Source of the DNA: Sambucus nigra
Lineage: Eukaryota; Streptophyta; Magnoliopsida; Dipsacales; Adoxaceae
Reading direction: 5' to 3'
Assembly: GCA_949130495.1 (NCBI GenBank)
Contig: OX422211.1
Coordinates: 448,887,219 to 448,951,218, forward strand
Length of the DNA: 64,000 nt
Positions within the stretch are counted from its first letter, which is position 1; every line of letters starts with the position of its first letter. A model generated the notes under the pieces. The model did no database searches and was not told the DNA's origin. It worked only from the letters and a program-made list of their open reading frames with translations. Of the stretch, positions 46,721-57,783 are shown piece by piece. The position numbers and the translations under genes were made by a program.

Positions 46721-47870
46721 CATTTCTTTAATGGTATCATTTCGAAAGAAGTTGATAGAATTAAAGGATGGAGTTCTGTTACCTTAAACCATGTAGGTAG
46801 ACTTGTTCTTATTAAAATAGTGTTACATGCAATGGGATCTCATGTGTTTTCTGCATTAAGACCTACAAAATCTTTTTTAATGATTTTCAGAAAATATGCT
46901 CTAACTTTTTCTGGGGAAACATTGAAGAATCCCATAAGCACCATCGGGTTTCATGGGACGTGATATCTCGGCCTAAGAATGAAGGAGGTCTTCGTCTTCG
47001 AAAGCTAACTAAATTTTGTGATGCATATTCTTGAAAAATTTGGATTCGGTTCCTTCAAAATAATTCCCAATGGGCCAATTTTATGCATTGTAAATACAAA
47101 AAAGTTGCTCATCTTAATTTCAAGGGTGTGCCTTCCTTTGCAAGTATAACTTGGAGGCGTATGCAATTGGTTGGAAATGTTATTGATGAGAAAGTTTTTT
47201 CTGAGGATCAAAAGTGGATTCGACATGGATTTTCTCGTAAAATAGCATGGGATGCGAGTTAAATCTTGCATTTAATTTTCTTTTTCCATGATTTGGGATT
47301 ACAGGATTCTTCCTAAAGTTTCAATTCTCATGTGGTGTATTCTTCATAATTCCCTCCCTCTTGAAAACAATCTCAAGAGAATTCATATTCCCATGGTCTC
47401 CAAATGTATATGTTGCCAATTATCTCAAGAGGAAAGTGACGATCATTTATTTCTATATAGTGACATAGCTATGGAAGTGTGGAATCATTTTGGTAATTTA
47501 ATGGGAATTAGAGATCATAATAGATATTTGCGGAATCGTATCATGTGGTGGTGGTTTTACAGTCGTGGCAAAAACATTCGAGCTATTCTATGCAAGATAC
47601 TCCCTTCATACATATGTTGGCAGATTTGGTGTTCCAGAAATCAAACTACTTTTGAGAATAACCAAATGAAATCTTATTCTATCATTAAGGAGATTCATAG
47701 TGACATTGTGCTTTCCTTTAAAGTTAGACCTTATTTGGATCCCGCAAATATATTTTTCAATTCATATATCGATGATTTCGCTATTTCTACTCTTTGTATG
47801 TAAGCTCCTGGAGAAAGGTTGTTTTTCTCCATAAACTCAATAAATTTGGTGTCTAGTCCTCTTTTTAAAA
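46721..47870 (+). mobile_element. LINE (L1-type) fragment, 5'-truncated: RT C-terminal part and zf-RVT domain
   Basis: Right after the TNP2 homology the reading becomes DRIKGWSSVTLNHVGRLVLI, the thumb region of plant L1-type reverse transcriptases. It continues DVISRPKNEGGLRLRKLTKF and, after a break near 47262, WDYRILPKVSILMWCILHNS with CICCQLSQEESDDHLF, the zinc-binding reverse-transcriptase domain (C-x2-C...H). The ORF closes at 47803. A short 3' tail with CAATAAATTT and an A-rich end follows. Loss of the 5' part is normal for LINEs, which copy by target-primed reverse transcription. Stops at 47030, 47260 and other points show it is dead. Confidence 0.82.
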
Positions 47871-49040
47871 AAATGATTAAAACTGATAAAGACATAAATG
47901 GGAGCCCAACTAGAATGTTGCAGTCGTTGGAGATTTCGATTCATAAATGGGAGACTATATCGATGGACTTCATTACGAGGCTATCGACATCACCGAGGGG
48001 TCATGATTCAATATGGGTTATTGTGGATCGCCTAACCAAGGTGGTCCACTTTTTGCCAGTTCAGATAGATTATACGATGGGATATTATGCCTACCTTTTT
48101 ATAGCCGAGATAATGAGGTTGCATGGGATACTGATTAATATTATGTTCGATCAGGACAAGATCTTAATGTCCTATTTTAGGCAGAGTTTCCAAAAGGCTA
48201 TGGGGACTAAATTGTGATTCAGTATGGCTTACCATATGTAGATAGATGGGAAGATTGATAGGGTTAATTAGATGATGGAGGATATGCTCTGGATATGAAT
48301 ACTGGATTTTAGGGGAGGTCAGGAGCAGTACCTTCCATTAGTAGAGTTTTCTTATAACAACTTTAACCAATTCACTATTGGTATGGCGCCTTTTGAGGCA
48401 CTATATGGTTGAACTTGTCATTCAACCACTTGCTAGTTAGAGGTGGGGGACAATAATCTTCTTCAACTTAAGATGATCCAAACTTGTGCTAATATCAAGA
48501 CAATTTGGGGTCGTATGCGGATAATACAGGACAGGCAGAAGAATTACACAGATGCTGATAGGAGGCACATGGAGCTGGAGATGGGTGAACATGTATTATT
48601 AAGGGTCTCCTGTGAAAGGAGTTATGCGGTTAGGGAAGAAGGGGAAGCTATCACTGAGATATGTGGGACCTTTACCGATCATTGAGTGTATACGACCAGT
48701 TGCGTATAGGCTCGCCCTACAAGAGCATCTGCAGCGGATTCACGACGTGTTTCATGTGTTGTCGTTGAAGAAGTACTAGAGGAGTGAGATGGCATAGTGG
48801 CATATTCCATTGGAGGAGATAGATTTACAACCTGACATATCGTATGAGGAGAGATCGGGTGTTATCTTGGATCGTAATGAGCATAAGCTATGGTCAAAGG
48901 TGATTCCCTTGGTTCGTATTCTGTGGGGGCTCCATAATACCAACGAGTCGACGTATGAGCTGGAGGATAACTTGCGAGAGAAGTATACCGAGCTATGTTT
49001 TCCACGCATGTTCGAATTTCTGGTACTAAATTCCTTTGTA
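47871..49040 (+). pseudogene. Integrase core and chromodomain of a Tekay chromovirus
   Basis: The reading opens with KWETISMDFITRLS, which carries the first catalytic Asp, then DSIWVIVDRLTKVVHFLPV and MRLHGILINIMFDQD, where the canonical S-D-R-G-T-Q-F has decayed. After stops near 48217-48300 the text resumes with EQYLPLVEFSYNNF and MAPFEALYG, then in a shifted frame with YVGPFEIIERIRPVAYRLAL-like residues and HDVFHVLSLKKY. The last part, 48810-49010, reads ILDRNEHKLWSKVIPLVRIL and ESTYELEDNLREKY, a CR-type chromodomain such as Tekay elements use to target heterochromatin. Multiple stops and shifts inactivate it. Confidence 0.86.
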
Positions 49041-49051
49041 AGGGGGAAGTA

Positions 49052-51956
49052 TGTAATACCTCGTATTTTTTAGTATTTATTTTTGAGCATTTTAAATTAC
49101 ATGTGTGCACGTAATCTAAATAAAATGAGAAATAATGAGAATTAAATAAATATTAATTAGATAGAAAAGGCTTAACATTTATGCGAATATATATGTACTA
49201 GTGTGTTAAGTAAATTAAACTTATGTTAAATGTTATTACGTCATAAGTGAGTAAATATTGACGTGTTTTGATGGTATCTCATTCGGGACACGTGTGTGGG
49301 GTCATGTTAGGAATGAGATGGGAAAATTATGTTGGGTGAATCGGATGGTGATTTTGAGTGTGTCGATAATCCGTAATGGTCTGAGCGAGTCAAAATTAAG
49401 TACCCAGGGTGGTAATCGAATTCTGGGGGCCTTTTAGACTAAACGGGACCTGTTTAGGGGCATTTGTGTCATTTTACACTTAACACTTAGCCTAATTTTG
49501 GAATTTGGGATAAAATTAGGGAAGGTGGATGGAGTGGGCTTCCATTCCACCATTCCAAATGACATGGACTTGAGAGAGAGGAGAAAATAGAAGAGGGAAC
49601 CAAAGAGGAAGTGTAGAAAATCATTCTGGGGAGAAAATTGGGATAATTTCGAGCATCAAACTCTAGTACAAAGAATAATCTTAGAGAAAAAAAATAAGAA
49701 TATCTACAAATATAAAGGATAGTGTTTATCTTAATTGATGTTCTATATTGTTTAATATTTTATATCAAAGTGTGTAATCTTGAATGGAATATGAATTTTG
49801 GGGTGGGATTCACATGTAAAATCGGGATTTTTGGGATTTAAATCATCGTGTAATGAATTGAATATAATCCCATGTTAAATATGTTAAGGTTTATATTATA
49901 AAGTTGTGATATTTAATAACAAAGATGTGAATTGATAAAATGTTGAATAAAATTGAGAAAGTGGGAATTTCTTGATGAACGAACTTAGACCCTTTGAATT
50001 GATGTGTATCCAAGTTAATCCGGTTGTAAAAATATGTAACATGTTGTGTAAGAATGATAGATAGGACAATTTTGGGTTGGAGTGGTGACAGATAGTGATT
50101 GGACTAATTGGGAGTGAATGAATCCCGTCATAGATCAATAGGCCCCTGCCCAAAATCGAATCGATTCGGCACTGGGGGGGAATCGATTCAAGGGGCGAAC
50201 GGGTTAGGGTTGGAGGGGCTAATAAATTCGGTCCTTATATTTGGCCAACTTTATTAATCTGAGTTTTCCCATGGATTGTTTAGGGTTCAGATTAAATTAG
50301 GAAGTTTCGTGAGAGACTTAGTACTTATGGAAAGATATGTGATACATTATATTTACCTTAGTTTAGTCAGGAATAAAATACGGGGATGGAAATATGGGTG
50401 TTTTAGGGTGAATGGCATTCGGAATATGATTAATGAAATCAGTTTGGGATTTCTAAATGAATTAGGCTACGAGATAGAGTATAATAGCTTAGTAGACAGA
50501 ATAATGATAATAATGAATTTATTTTAAGTAAGTAACTACTTAAGCATTCTGGAGTCAGGGCTAGACTCGAGAAATATGGGTAATGCTACGAGTGACTTAT
50601 GCACGTTTAGTCGGTTATATATATTTGTGTGATTGATATATGTAAACATACCTACTATATGGATGTTATCTTTAGAGGTTGCATGTAGTGGTAGGTCCAC
50701 CCAGTTATCGATCAACAGGTGGATGACCGATTCTCCTAGGTCACAGGGTTGTCGCATGACCACTCTATGTGAGTTTAGAGTCTAGTGGGGTAATGTGGTA
50801 TGGTTACAACTCACGGATGTAGGTCTATGACAGCCTCCGATTATGTTTTTAGGATTTGGGTTCAGTGGCGAGATTTCAATCTGGTGGCCTAGGAGTGGTA
50901 GGTGATGTCCCTAAATCCTGATAGCATGCTAGAGAATGCATAAGTGAGGTCTCAGTTCTAGGGATACGATTATACGTATATAGCGATTTATATATGGATG
51001 TGTACAATATGTGATATGTATATACATATATAAGCGTGTTAAATATATATGTGTGAAATAAATCGATGTGTGAACATTGAAACTATAAATAGTGTAAAGT
51101 TATGTGAATCGATTAATGGTAAGATTATTACTGAGAATTATACCGGTATAGCTTATGTGATAGCTTCTTGAGAAAAATGTAGTAAAATACGTGTAGCACG
51201 GTTTGGCTAGAAGTTTAGCATGACGGGCTGCAATAAGTGATGGAACTAGTTAGGCCGGGTAGCATAACTATGGCGTTAAAATATATACTTGAGGTGCACA
51301 CTATAAATGAGGGGTGAGGCTTATCTCATGTGAGTGCGACACCAGTTTAAATAAGAACGATTATATTTCATTTGCATCCTTACATTTCAAATACTTGCAA
51401 AATATTTTCAAATGGTTTTGGACTCTGACCCTCATTAAAAATGTTTTCAAAACCTTTTAGGTGCCCGACGACAATGATGCCAAGCGTGATTATCTTTTCA
51501 ATCAGATGATGCTGCAGCAACTATGGATGACTGTAGGCCTCTACTAGACACATCTCTCCTTGCTATCTAGATATGAGTTCATTCAGTTATTTATTTAGGG
51601 CATGCTGCCCGTTATAGATAATCTTTACTTTATGCAGAATTTATTTTATTTCAGTTTAGTTGGATTACTTTATTGGTATTTTTATCAAGAGTATTCAGTT
51701 AATATGATAATTTCATTTATTCAGTATTAAGTTTAGAATCATGGTTAATGTATATTTATATTATTGAATGGTTATTGTATGAATGGAAGTTTTTCATAAA
51801 CAAGTACATAAGTTTTTAAAATTGACACCAGGTTTAGTAGGTTATCAGTAATTAATTTAGTTTTCGATATAATGCTAAGAATGAGCCAGGATGAGATTCC
51901 TATTTTATTTTAGTAGAGGGTTGGCCACCCGTTGTTTAAATGGGTAGGGTGTCTCA
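49052..51956 (+). repeat. 3' LTR of the Tekay element
   Basis: It starts TGTAATACCTCG after the polypurine tract and ends GGTAGGGTGTCTCA. It is homologous throughout to the solo LTR at 15594-18582. The shared blocks include GGTGATTTTGAGTGTG, AGTACCCAGGG and ATAATGCTAAGAATGA. Very long LTRs are typical of the clade. Confidence 0.82.
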
Positions 51957-52039
51957 CCGTACACAACTTTACTAATACTCAGAAGTTTTTAAAATGGGTC
52001 TGTTTAGCATCTTTTACTATTTGCAATTCCTCGGGTGTT

Positions 52040-52087
52040 TTTCCTACTCTAACATATAGCCCACGCATTGCGAGGGTTTCCAACTAG
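52040..52087 (+). mobile_element. Helitron 3' terminus
   Basis: CCCACGCATTGCGAGGG is an imperfect hairpin followed by TTTCCAA and CTAG at 52084-52087, then T. This is the form of a Helitron 3' end. The body of this Helitron upstream is cut by the Tekay LTR at 51956, and no matching 5' end was found. Confidence 0.6.
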
Positions 52088-52169
52088 TGTAATTTAATTT
52101 TGGGTGCTTCTACAGTGACACACGAATTTGACAAAAGGTCATTCTGAAGACTTTTTAAAAGGGAAAATA

Positions 52170-52560
52170 AGTATTCATTAAAGGTTCTCAAACTAGTCAG
52201 GATATTCAAAGACTCAAACTAATTAGACCAGTTTTCTTCTTGAGGCTAAAGTTACTTCTGAGAATAATCATAATCCTAGTAATAATCTTCCTTTACATGC
52301 TTCGATTGCTAATCAATATCAACATTTGATATCTTTGTTGAGTGCTCAGTTGCAAAGGATTTCTCATTATGCTCAAGAACAATATCTTGTAGTGTCTAAT
52401 TTCACTGGCATTTGAGATCTTTTATAGTCTTCAATTTTAGACTTATCAACCATTTGTTCTAATTAAACTATAACATACATGTTATGTATCCTTTTCAGAA
52501 TTTTAATTCTTCTACCTGCACTTTTCTTTGCTATTCGTTTGATATTCCACACTAAGATTT
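52170..52560 (+). pseudogene. Possible copia gag-pol linker relic
   Basis: One frame reads ASIANQYQHLISLLSAQLQR and VVSNFTGI, resembling the stretch before the protease motif of plant copia polyproteins. A following DLSTICSN may be a decayed D-T-G-A-T-D-H-I-C. The match is short and weak, and no further pol is visible. Confidence 0.25.
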
Positions 52561-53029
52561 TAATCATTTGGAGATATTGGGAATGAAAAGTTTGACACCT
52601 GATCTCAAGGACCTACCCTTACTTGGAGTTCTATTTGCTGATTTATTTATGTTTTTGGTCTTAACAGAAATTGTTGTTCAATTATTATCATCTTCTGTAT
52701 TCTGGGTGACTTACTTTTTATTATTGCAGGTTGCTATGAAATCACAAAGGCTGAGTAAATCCCTATCATAGGCACATTCCCATCCATATTCTCTCTTTCA
52801 CTCACAATTCAATCTCCAACCACCATTTCGGTTGCAATCTTAGCCTAGTTCTCACTCCCTTTCGAATTCTAGCTCGACCGAATGATCACACTCAAATGAC
52901 AGTGAAAGCGATAATGTAATTAGTAGCTCGACGAATAGTGAGTCTTTACATAACCAAGATGCCCATTCATATGAAGAAGGTACTCAAAGTTATTTTAGTT
53001 ATACATGCTTAATTGTGTAAATTGAAGCT

Positions 53030-54880
53030 AAACCTATTTTTCACGGTTTAGCTTCAGCACAATCTGCCACTAAACGAAGGTGCACTGTGAAGTTGGGTTA
53101 ATTATGGGGCATAAGAAAACACTTATAGCTTCACTTCAACGATTTCTATAATCTAGTAGGATAAACCACAGATAGACTATCTAACCATTTAGGCATTTTA
53201 GTTCATGATGGGAAGATATAAAATTTCTTTTGTAATTTTTTGTTTAACACAACTCTTATTAGAAAAATCTTTGCAATACTGTATGTTATCTCTTTAGAAT
53301 TTCAAGATAATTATTTAATCGTTGTAGAAGGCTACTAATTTAATATTTTACCAACGTTGAACAGGCTGCCATGGACTTTCAAAGATTGGTGATTCAAGGA
53401 GCTATACCCATACAAGGAAAATGTTTGGTGAGAGGTGAAGGTAAGATCAAATGATACCATGATTTGTGGCAAATGAATTAAAAATTTTGTTAAATTTAGG
53501 TACAAGTCCTTTGAGATGATTATAATCGTTTAAATTTTTAATGTTAGTCAAAATTGAGACTAAATTGACAAAGAAAATCGATTAAATTTTTTAGTGTCGA
53601 AAACTTGACAAAACCTAATGGAGTAAATTTTTATATAATAATAGGTGACTTGTTTTTCTATATATTGTAATTATATAGGAGAACACTAATGCCCCTAGAG
53701 AATTAAAAAAAATGTTCATGAAGAAGGTTGGAAAGATAGGGAATAATTGGAAAGCAGAGGTGAAGAAGCATTATTGTGCCTTTGACTACGATGAAGAGAT
53801 ACTGAAATATTGTCCACCTAGAGTAAATCTAGAGCAGTGGACACAACTTGTTAAGTACTTGGTAACTCTTGAGGTAAGGGTATGAGTATATTACTACCAA
53901 TAAAGTTTTGCAAATTCAACTTAAACATATATTTTAAATATATTTTGGTAACATAAAATGATTTGAAGAAATCGTCGAACTCGTAAGAAGTAAAGAACAC
54001 CACATACTTTCGAAAGAAAGAGTCATGCGAATGTTGCTCATAAGGTGTTTATGAAAGATTTTGATTGTGAATATTATTTTAAGTTATTAAACTTATTTAT
54101 GTAATTACTTACGAGTAATTAGGTTTATGCAAATGGAGGTTGATCAAGGGAAAAATGTTTCATTGGTTGATTTTTACATCTAAACACGCGAGACGATCAA
54201 TGGCTTAGCCATCAATAAGGATTCCACTGAGTAATGATACAAAAATATTATCCATGTTCCTTCCTTTCTTTCTTAGACAATTTCGGCGACGTGATTTTTC
54301 CAATTAATCAAAATTCTCATTCTATTTTTCTACCATTATAAAAGGCCTGATGGATGAGATTGCATTATATTGTTAGAGGCACAATATATATCATACACAA
54401 ATGGTGATTAAATTAACAATTAAATAAGTTTATTTTTTATAAAATTTAAAATTATGCATGAAGTTAATATGTGAAGAATTTAAAATTAGTGGCGAGGAGA
54501 TATTGGGATATTTGTTTTGTTTTGGTTATGTGAATGAATGATTATAATTTTTGTTTTGTAGAATAAGGATTATTTCATTTTAGTAAAAAATGAGGCAAAA
54601 AGTAGATCAAAATCTGCTAAGCATCATTTGTAAAGATGAGATATTTTATGAAGTCTTGGGACCAGATAAACACGGTTATTGTTGAGCTTATGGGCATGGA
54701 CCATCTCTAACTGATGTGTATGAAACTAAGCAGTTAAAGGTTAATGAAAATGAGTATGAGTGACTAAGATCTAAGATTCAATTTGAATTTCAAGATAAAT
54801 TTGACCATTTAGAGGCTCAGTTTGAGTTGATACAGACACACATGATGACTTATCGTTCCGTTGTATCCAAATAGGTTAAT
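53030..54880 (+). pseudogene. CACTA second gene relic (plant transposase, Ptta/En/Spm type)
   Basis: Near 53700-53875 a frame reads MFMKKVGKIGNNWKAEVKKH and EILKYCPPRVNLEQWTQLVK, the core of the plant transposase family found as the second, TNPA-like gene of CACTA elements. After an intron-like gap, RTPHTFERKSHANVAHK near 53975-54045 continues it, and VLGPDKHGYC near 54655 with YGHGPSLTDVYE and a coiled-coil tail completes the pattern. Upstream, NHLGILVHDG near 53190 fits the N-terminal part. Stops and shifts are frequent. It has the same orientation as the TNP2 relic at 44846-46720, so both may belong to one broken autonomous CACTA element. Confidence 0.65.
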
Positions 54881-54929
54881 AAGTACACACTTTTATCTTT
54901 TGTGTTTAATTATCGTGTATATATATAAA

Positions 54930-54957
54930 CAGAGAGAGAGAGAGAGATGGGGGGGGG
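54930..54957. repeat. (GA)n and poly-G tract
   Basis: About 9 GA units are followed by ATG and then nine G bases, replacing the expected Helitron terminus. Confidence 0.92.
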
Positions 54958-55110
54958 AATGCCCGTGTCTGAAGGCGCGGCGAAAATTTCCAAAGTACGT
55001 AATCGTAAAACCGATTTTTTTTTAAAATTACATAATTGCAAAATGACAAAAATTTCATTACCCAACAAAACAAAGTGTAATTTTAAAAAAATGATCATAA
55101 TCCCCTTTGT
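54958..55110 (-). mobile_element. Diverged relative of the Helitron 3' end
   Basis: The plus strand AATGCCCGTGTCTGAAGGC with the following GAAAATTTCCAAAGTACGTAA aligns over about 150 bases to the Helitron end at 20090-20235. The hairpin is decayed and the CTAG end is lost. The rest of the copy to the right is not clear. Confidence 0.6.
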
Positions 55111-56100
55111 TTATAATACTACCAACCATGTTTAACAAATAACAAATAGTCCATAGAACTATCCACCCTGTTTACAACACAAATAATTATAAAAAAATTC
55201 AAAATTTTGAACAAAATTTTCTCTTTTTATAGAACTATCCACCCTTTTGGCTATACTAAACATACTCTAGCAATAATATTTTAATTATAATTTAAGTCTA
55301 AAGGATTTTTTATATAACACAAAGAAATAATTACTCCAATAATACTAATCGGAGAAAAAATTTCAAAATTTTGAATCGTGTATAGTTTAAATCAAAAAGT
55401 ACAACGAAGTGTAAACAATTTAGAAAATTTGGGGAAAATCTACTTTGTTTATAGGACTATCCACACAAATACAAAACAACTTTAAAGGACACCAATAAAA
55501 CGCTCCAGCAATACCACAACAGAAATATAGATAAAATTGAATCACATTTATCCAATAAATAATTTGGAGAATCAAAATATCCTATGTTGAGATTTTCTTA
55601 CCAATAAAATAAATTTTCAATACATCTATAATATAATATGGAATAAATAAATATTTACAATGCCAACATTGAAAATAAAAAAGGAGGGAGCATCATATTA
55701 ATGCTAAAACTAAAATTGGTAGAAAGTGATATCATATGGGTCAAACTAGGAAAAAATTCAAGAGGTCTAGTTACCATTTTCAATTCTTAGATTTGGTAAC
55801 AAAAGAAATGAAATCAATTAAGTATAGATCACTTGGCTTCTAAAGACCATATAATAATTACCCACCAACATCCTTACCATAATATCTTGTCGAACCCACA
55901 GAAAAATTTAAAGAAGAATATATCAAGAATAGAAAACAATTAAAAGATAGAATAAACTTAGTGTCCCCTGTTGTGAGATTGATTGAGCGTGATAGATTCA
56001 TTTCTGCTCATATGGTCATGTCACCAATGTCACCGGTGATTCCAACTATCAGCCAAGTGATCATAATAGATCAGCTGGGTTTGATTCTGGTGTCGTCGGT
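55111..56100. other. Unassigned AT-rich DNA
   Basis: Perhaps the worn body of the Helitron relic to its left. CTATCCACCC words recur (55158, 55235). No gene was recognised. Confidence 0.3.
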
Positions 56101-57626
56101 TGATGATATGTAAATATTGCGTATTTCATCCTCCGAACCTACACATTTTAGCCCCCTCGGGTATCTTTTTCCCTATATTTATGCTCGTTGACCAAAACAC
56201 CTCGGATTTCTATGATAACATATTTTTAGGGGTTAATTGAGATTTTATAGGTATTTGGATGCTAAGTGTGAAGTTCGGACGCATTTTGCTCGATTTCCGT
56301 ACACGATCGCACGTTCAAGGGTAATTTAGTCATTTCATAAATTGAGAACCTGGCCCAACATCTCCACGGAAGTTGTATCCCTCCTCATAATATTTGTGTG
56401 GCCGTAAACGGTGCGCGATTCTGATTCAGAACGAAGAAGTTACATCGATTTCAGCGGACGAGAAATCCAAGCAGCCCAAAACAGCAATGCAGTGTGCTGA
56501 TACCTGCTTGATCGATCGATCGACCAAAGGGGTCGATCGATCGATCCTTCTCGACAGTGGGATATTTTGTTCACCATCGATCGATCTACCAAAGGGGTCG
56601 ATCGATCGATCCCCTGTTTCCAGGAGATATTTTGCAATTTTCTTTTCTTTTCTATTTTTATTCCACTTACTATAAATAGATTTTTTTGTTGTAAATATCA
56701 GGGAGGAACGATTTTAGATAATTTTAGAAGATAGTTTAGGTTAGGGTTAGGGTTTGGGTTTTTGAAGAGTTCTTCTTCATTTCTCTTTGGATTGACACCC
56801 CTTTTTGGTATGTAAGTTGCTATTCATTGCCCTCTCCATTAATATAGTTGTTTTCCATTCTTTCTTGCTTTGATAAATAGGTTTACAAGCTTTCATAATT
56901 AGTTTACATGCTTTCATTTATTGCATTCTAATAAAGATTTATCGCATTTATTTATTGCGTTTATTTATCGCGTTTTTAAGATGCTTTCTAGCTAAGTTAA
57001 ATTAGGTTGTGTTTGAATGGAACTAACTCGAGTTAACGCGTTACTTTGCTTGGTGATAGTGTTTACGGGTATATTTTGGGTGCATTGTCCTAGTTATTAC
57101 GCCTAGGATATTTGACGGGCCATATCATGTATGTCCCGTGCTTACGACCTTTCGTGCATAATTTCAGGTGTATTTGTTGACGCCAAAATCTTATTAGGCT
57201 TTTATGCGTATTTAGGGGTGTGACAAACCTTGATTTAATTAAATGTCGAAACGAGATGCATTCGTAATAACTCGTCGACTCTTGTAACCATTTTATATAA
57301 ATTAACTCGGGTGAGGGATATTCGACGCAACCTATAGTTTTACTTGCTTTGTTAGTCTAGCTTTATTTTCCCTCGCCTAGATTAATCATTTACCTTTCAT
57401 GCATCTTTTTTTTTCCTTTTTTGTTTGTAATAACCTTTTTACACTTTTATTTCGGAGCACTAAATCAATTAAATTCTAGCATCTCGTCCCTGTGGATTTT
57501 CGATACCCAACTTATCGCTATACTCGCCTCGTAAGTGTAGTTGTAATTTAGGTTTATTTGTATTATCGTGGTGAAACTAAAACGATGATTGTGCCCTTAC
57601 ACGAGCACACTTTTCACATGTAAACA
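56101..57626 (+). repeat. 5' LTR of the Athila-like element
   Basis: It carries the pair of GATC palindromes (56510-56546 and about 56576-56612), a TATA box TATAAATA at 56671-56678, a short TTAGGGTTAGGG stretch near 56740, and the end block ACGAGCACACTTTTCAC. Confidence 0.9.
56510..56612. promoter_or_regulatory. Paired GATC palindromes upstream of the LTR TATA box
   Basis: GATCGATCGATCGACC, five bases, then GGTCGATCGATCGATC forms a perfect 16-bp stem. A second, slightly imperfect copy follows after about 30 bases. The 3' LTR has the same pair at 60757-60859. The position 60-160 bases upstream of TATAAATA suggests a regulatory or structural element; no function is known to me. Confidence 0.7.
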
Positions 57627-57629
57627 AAA

Positions 57630-57647
57630 TGGCACCGTTACCGTGGA
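57630..57647 (+). promoter_or_regulatory. Primer-binding site, tRNA-Asp type
   Basis: TGGCACCGTTACCGTGGA, three bases after the LTR. The Athila-type site is TGGCGCCGTTGCCGGGGA; this copy differs at three positions. Confidence 0.85.
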
Positions 57648-57783
57648 GGATTTTGTTTTAGACTTTATTTGATTTAGTTTTTCATAGTATTTTCTTTCTA
57701 TTTGTATTATTTGCTAATCTTTTTGCAGGACTTCCACATTTGAGCACTTATAAACGCTCGAATTTTTCCCGCGCGCACTTACT

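Larger units (their letters stand above)
47871..51956 (+). mobile_element. Ty3/gypsy chromovirus (Tekay/Del clade), 3' part with LTR
   Basis: The element keeps only the integrase core, its C-terminal part with chromodomain, a polypurine tract (AAGGGGGAAGTA before 49052) and a 2905-bp 3' LTR. Everything upstream of the integrase core is missing; a LINE fragment abuts at 47870. Related LTR sequence occurs as a solo LTR at 15594-18582. Confidence 0.84.

Noticed and set aside
48776..49110. Minus-strand ORFs over the chromodomain
   Set aside because: Shadows of the plus-strand integrase/chromodomain reading frame.
56508..56612. Restriction-modification or methylation system signal from GATC clusters
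   Set aside because: Plant nuclear LTR context; the words are part of a repeat, and no enzyme gene is near.
56735..56762. Interstitial telomere repeat in the Athila-like LTR
   Set aside because: Only about two degenerate TTAGGG-like units, present in the LTR sequence itself.
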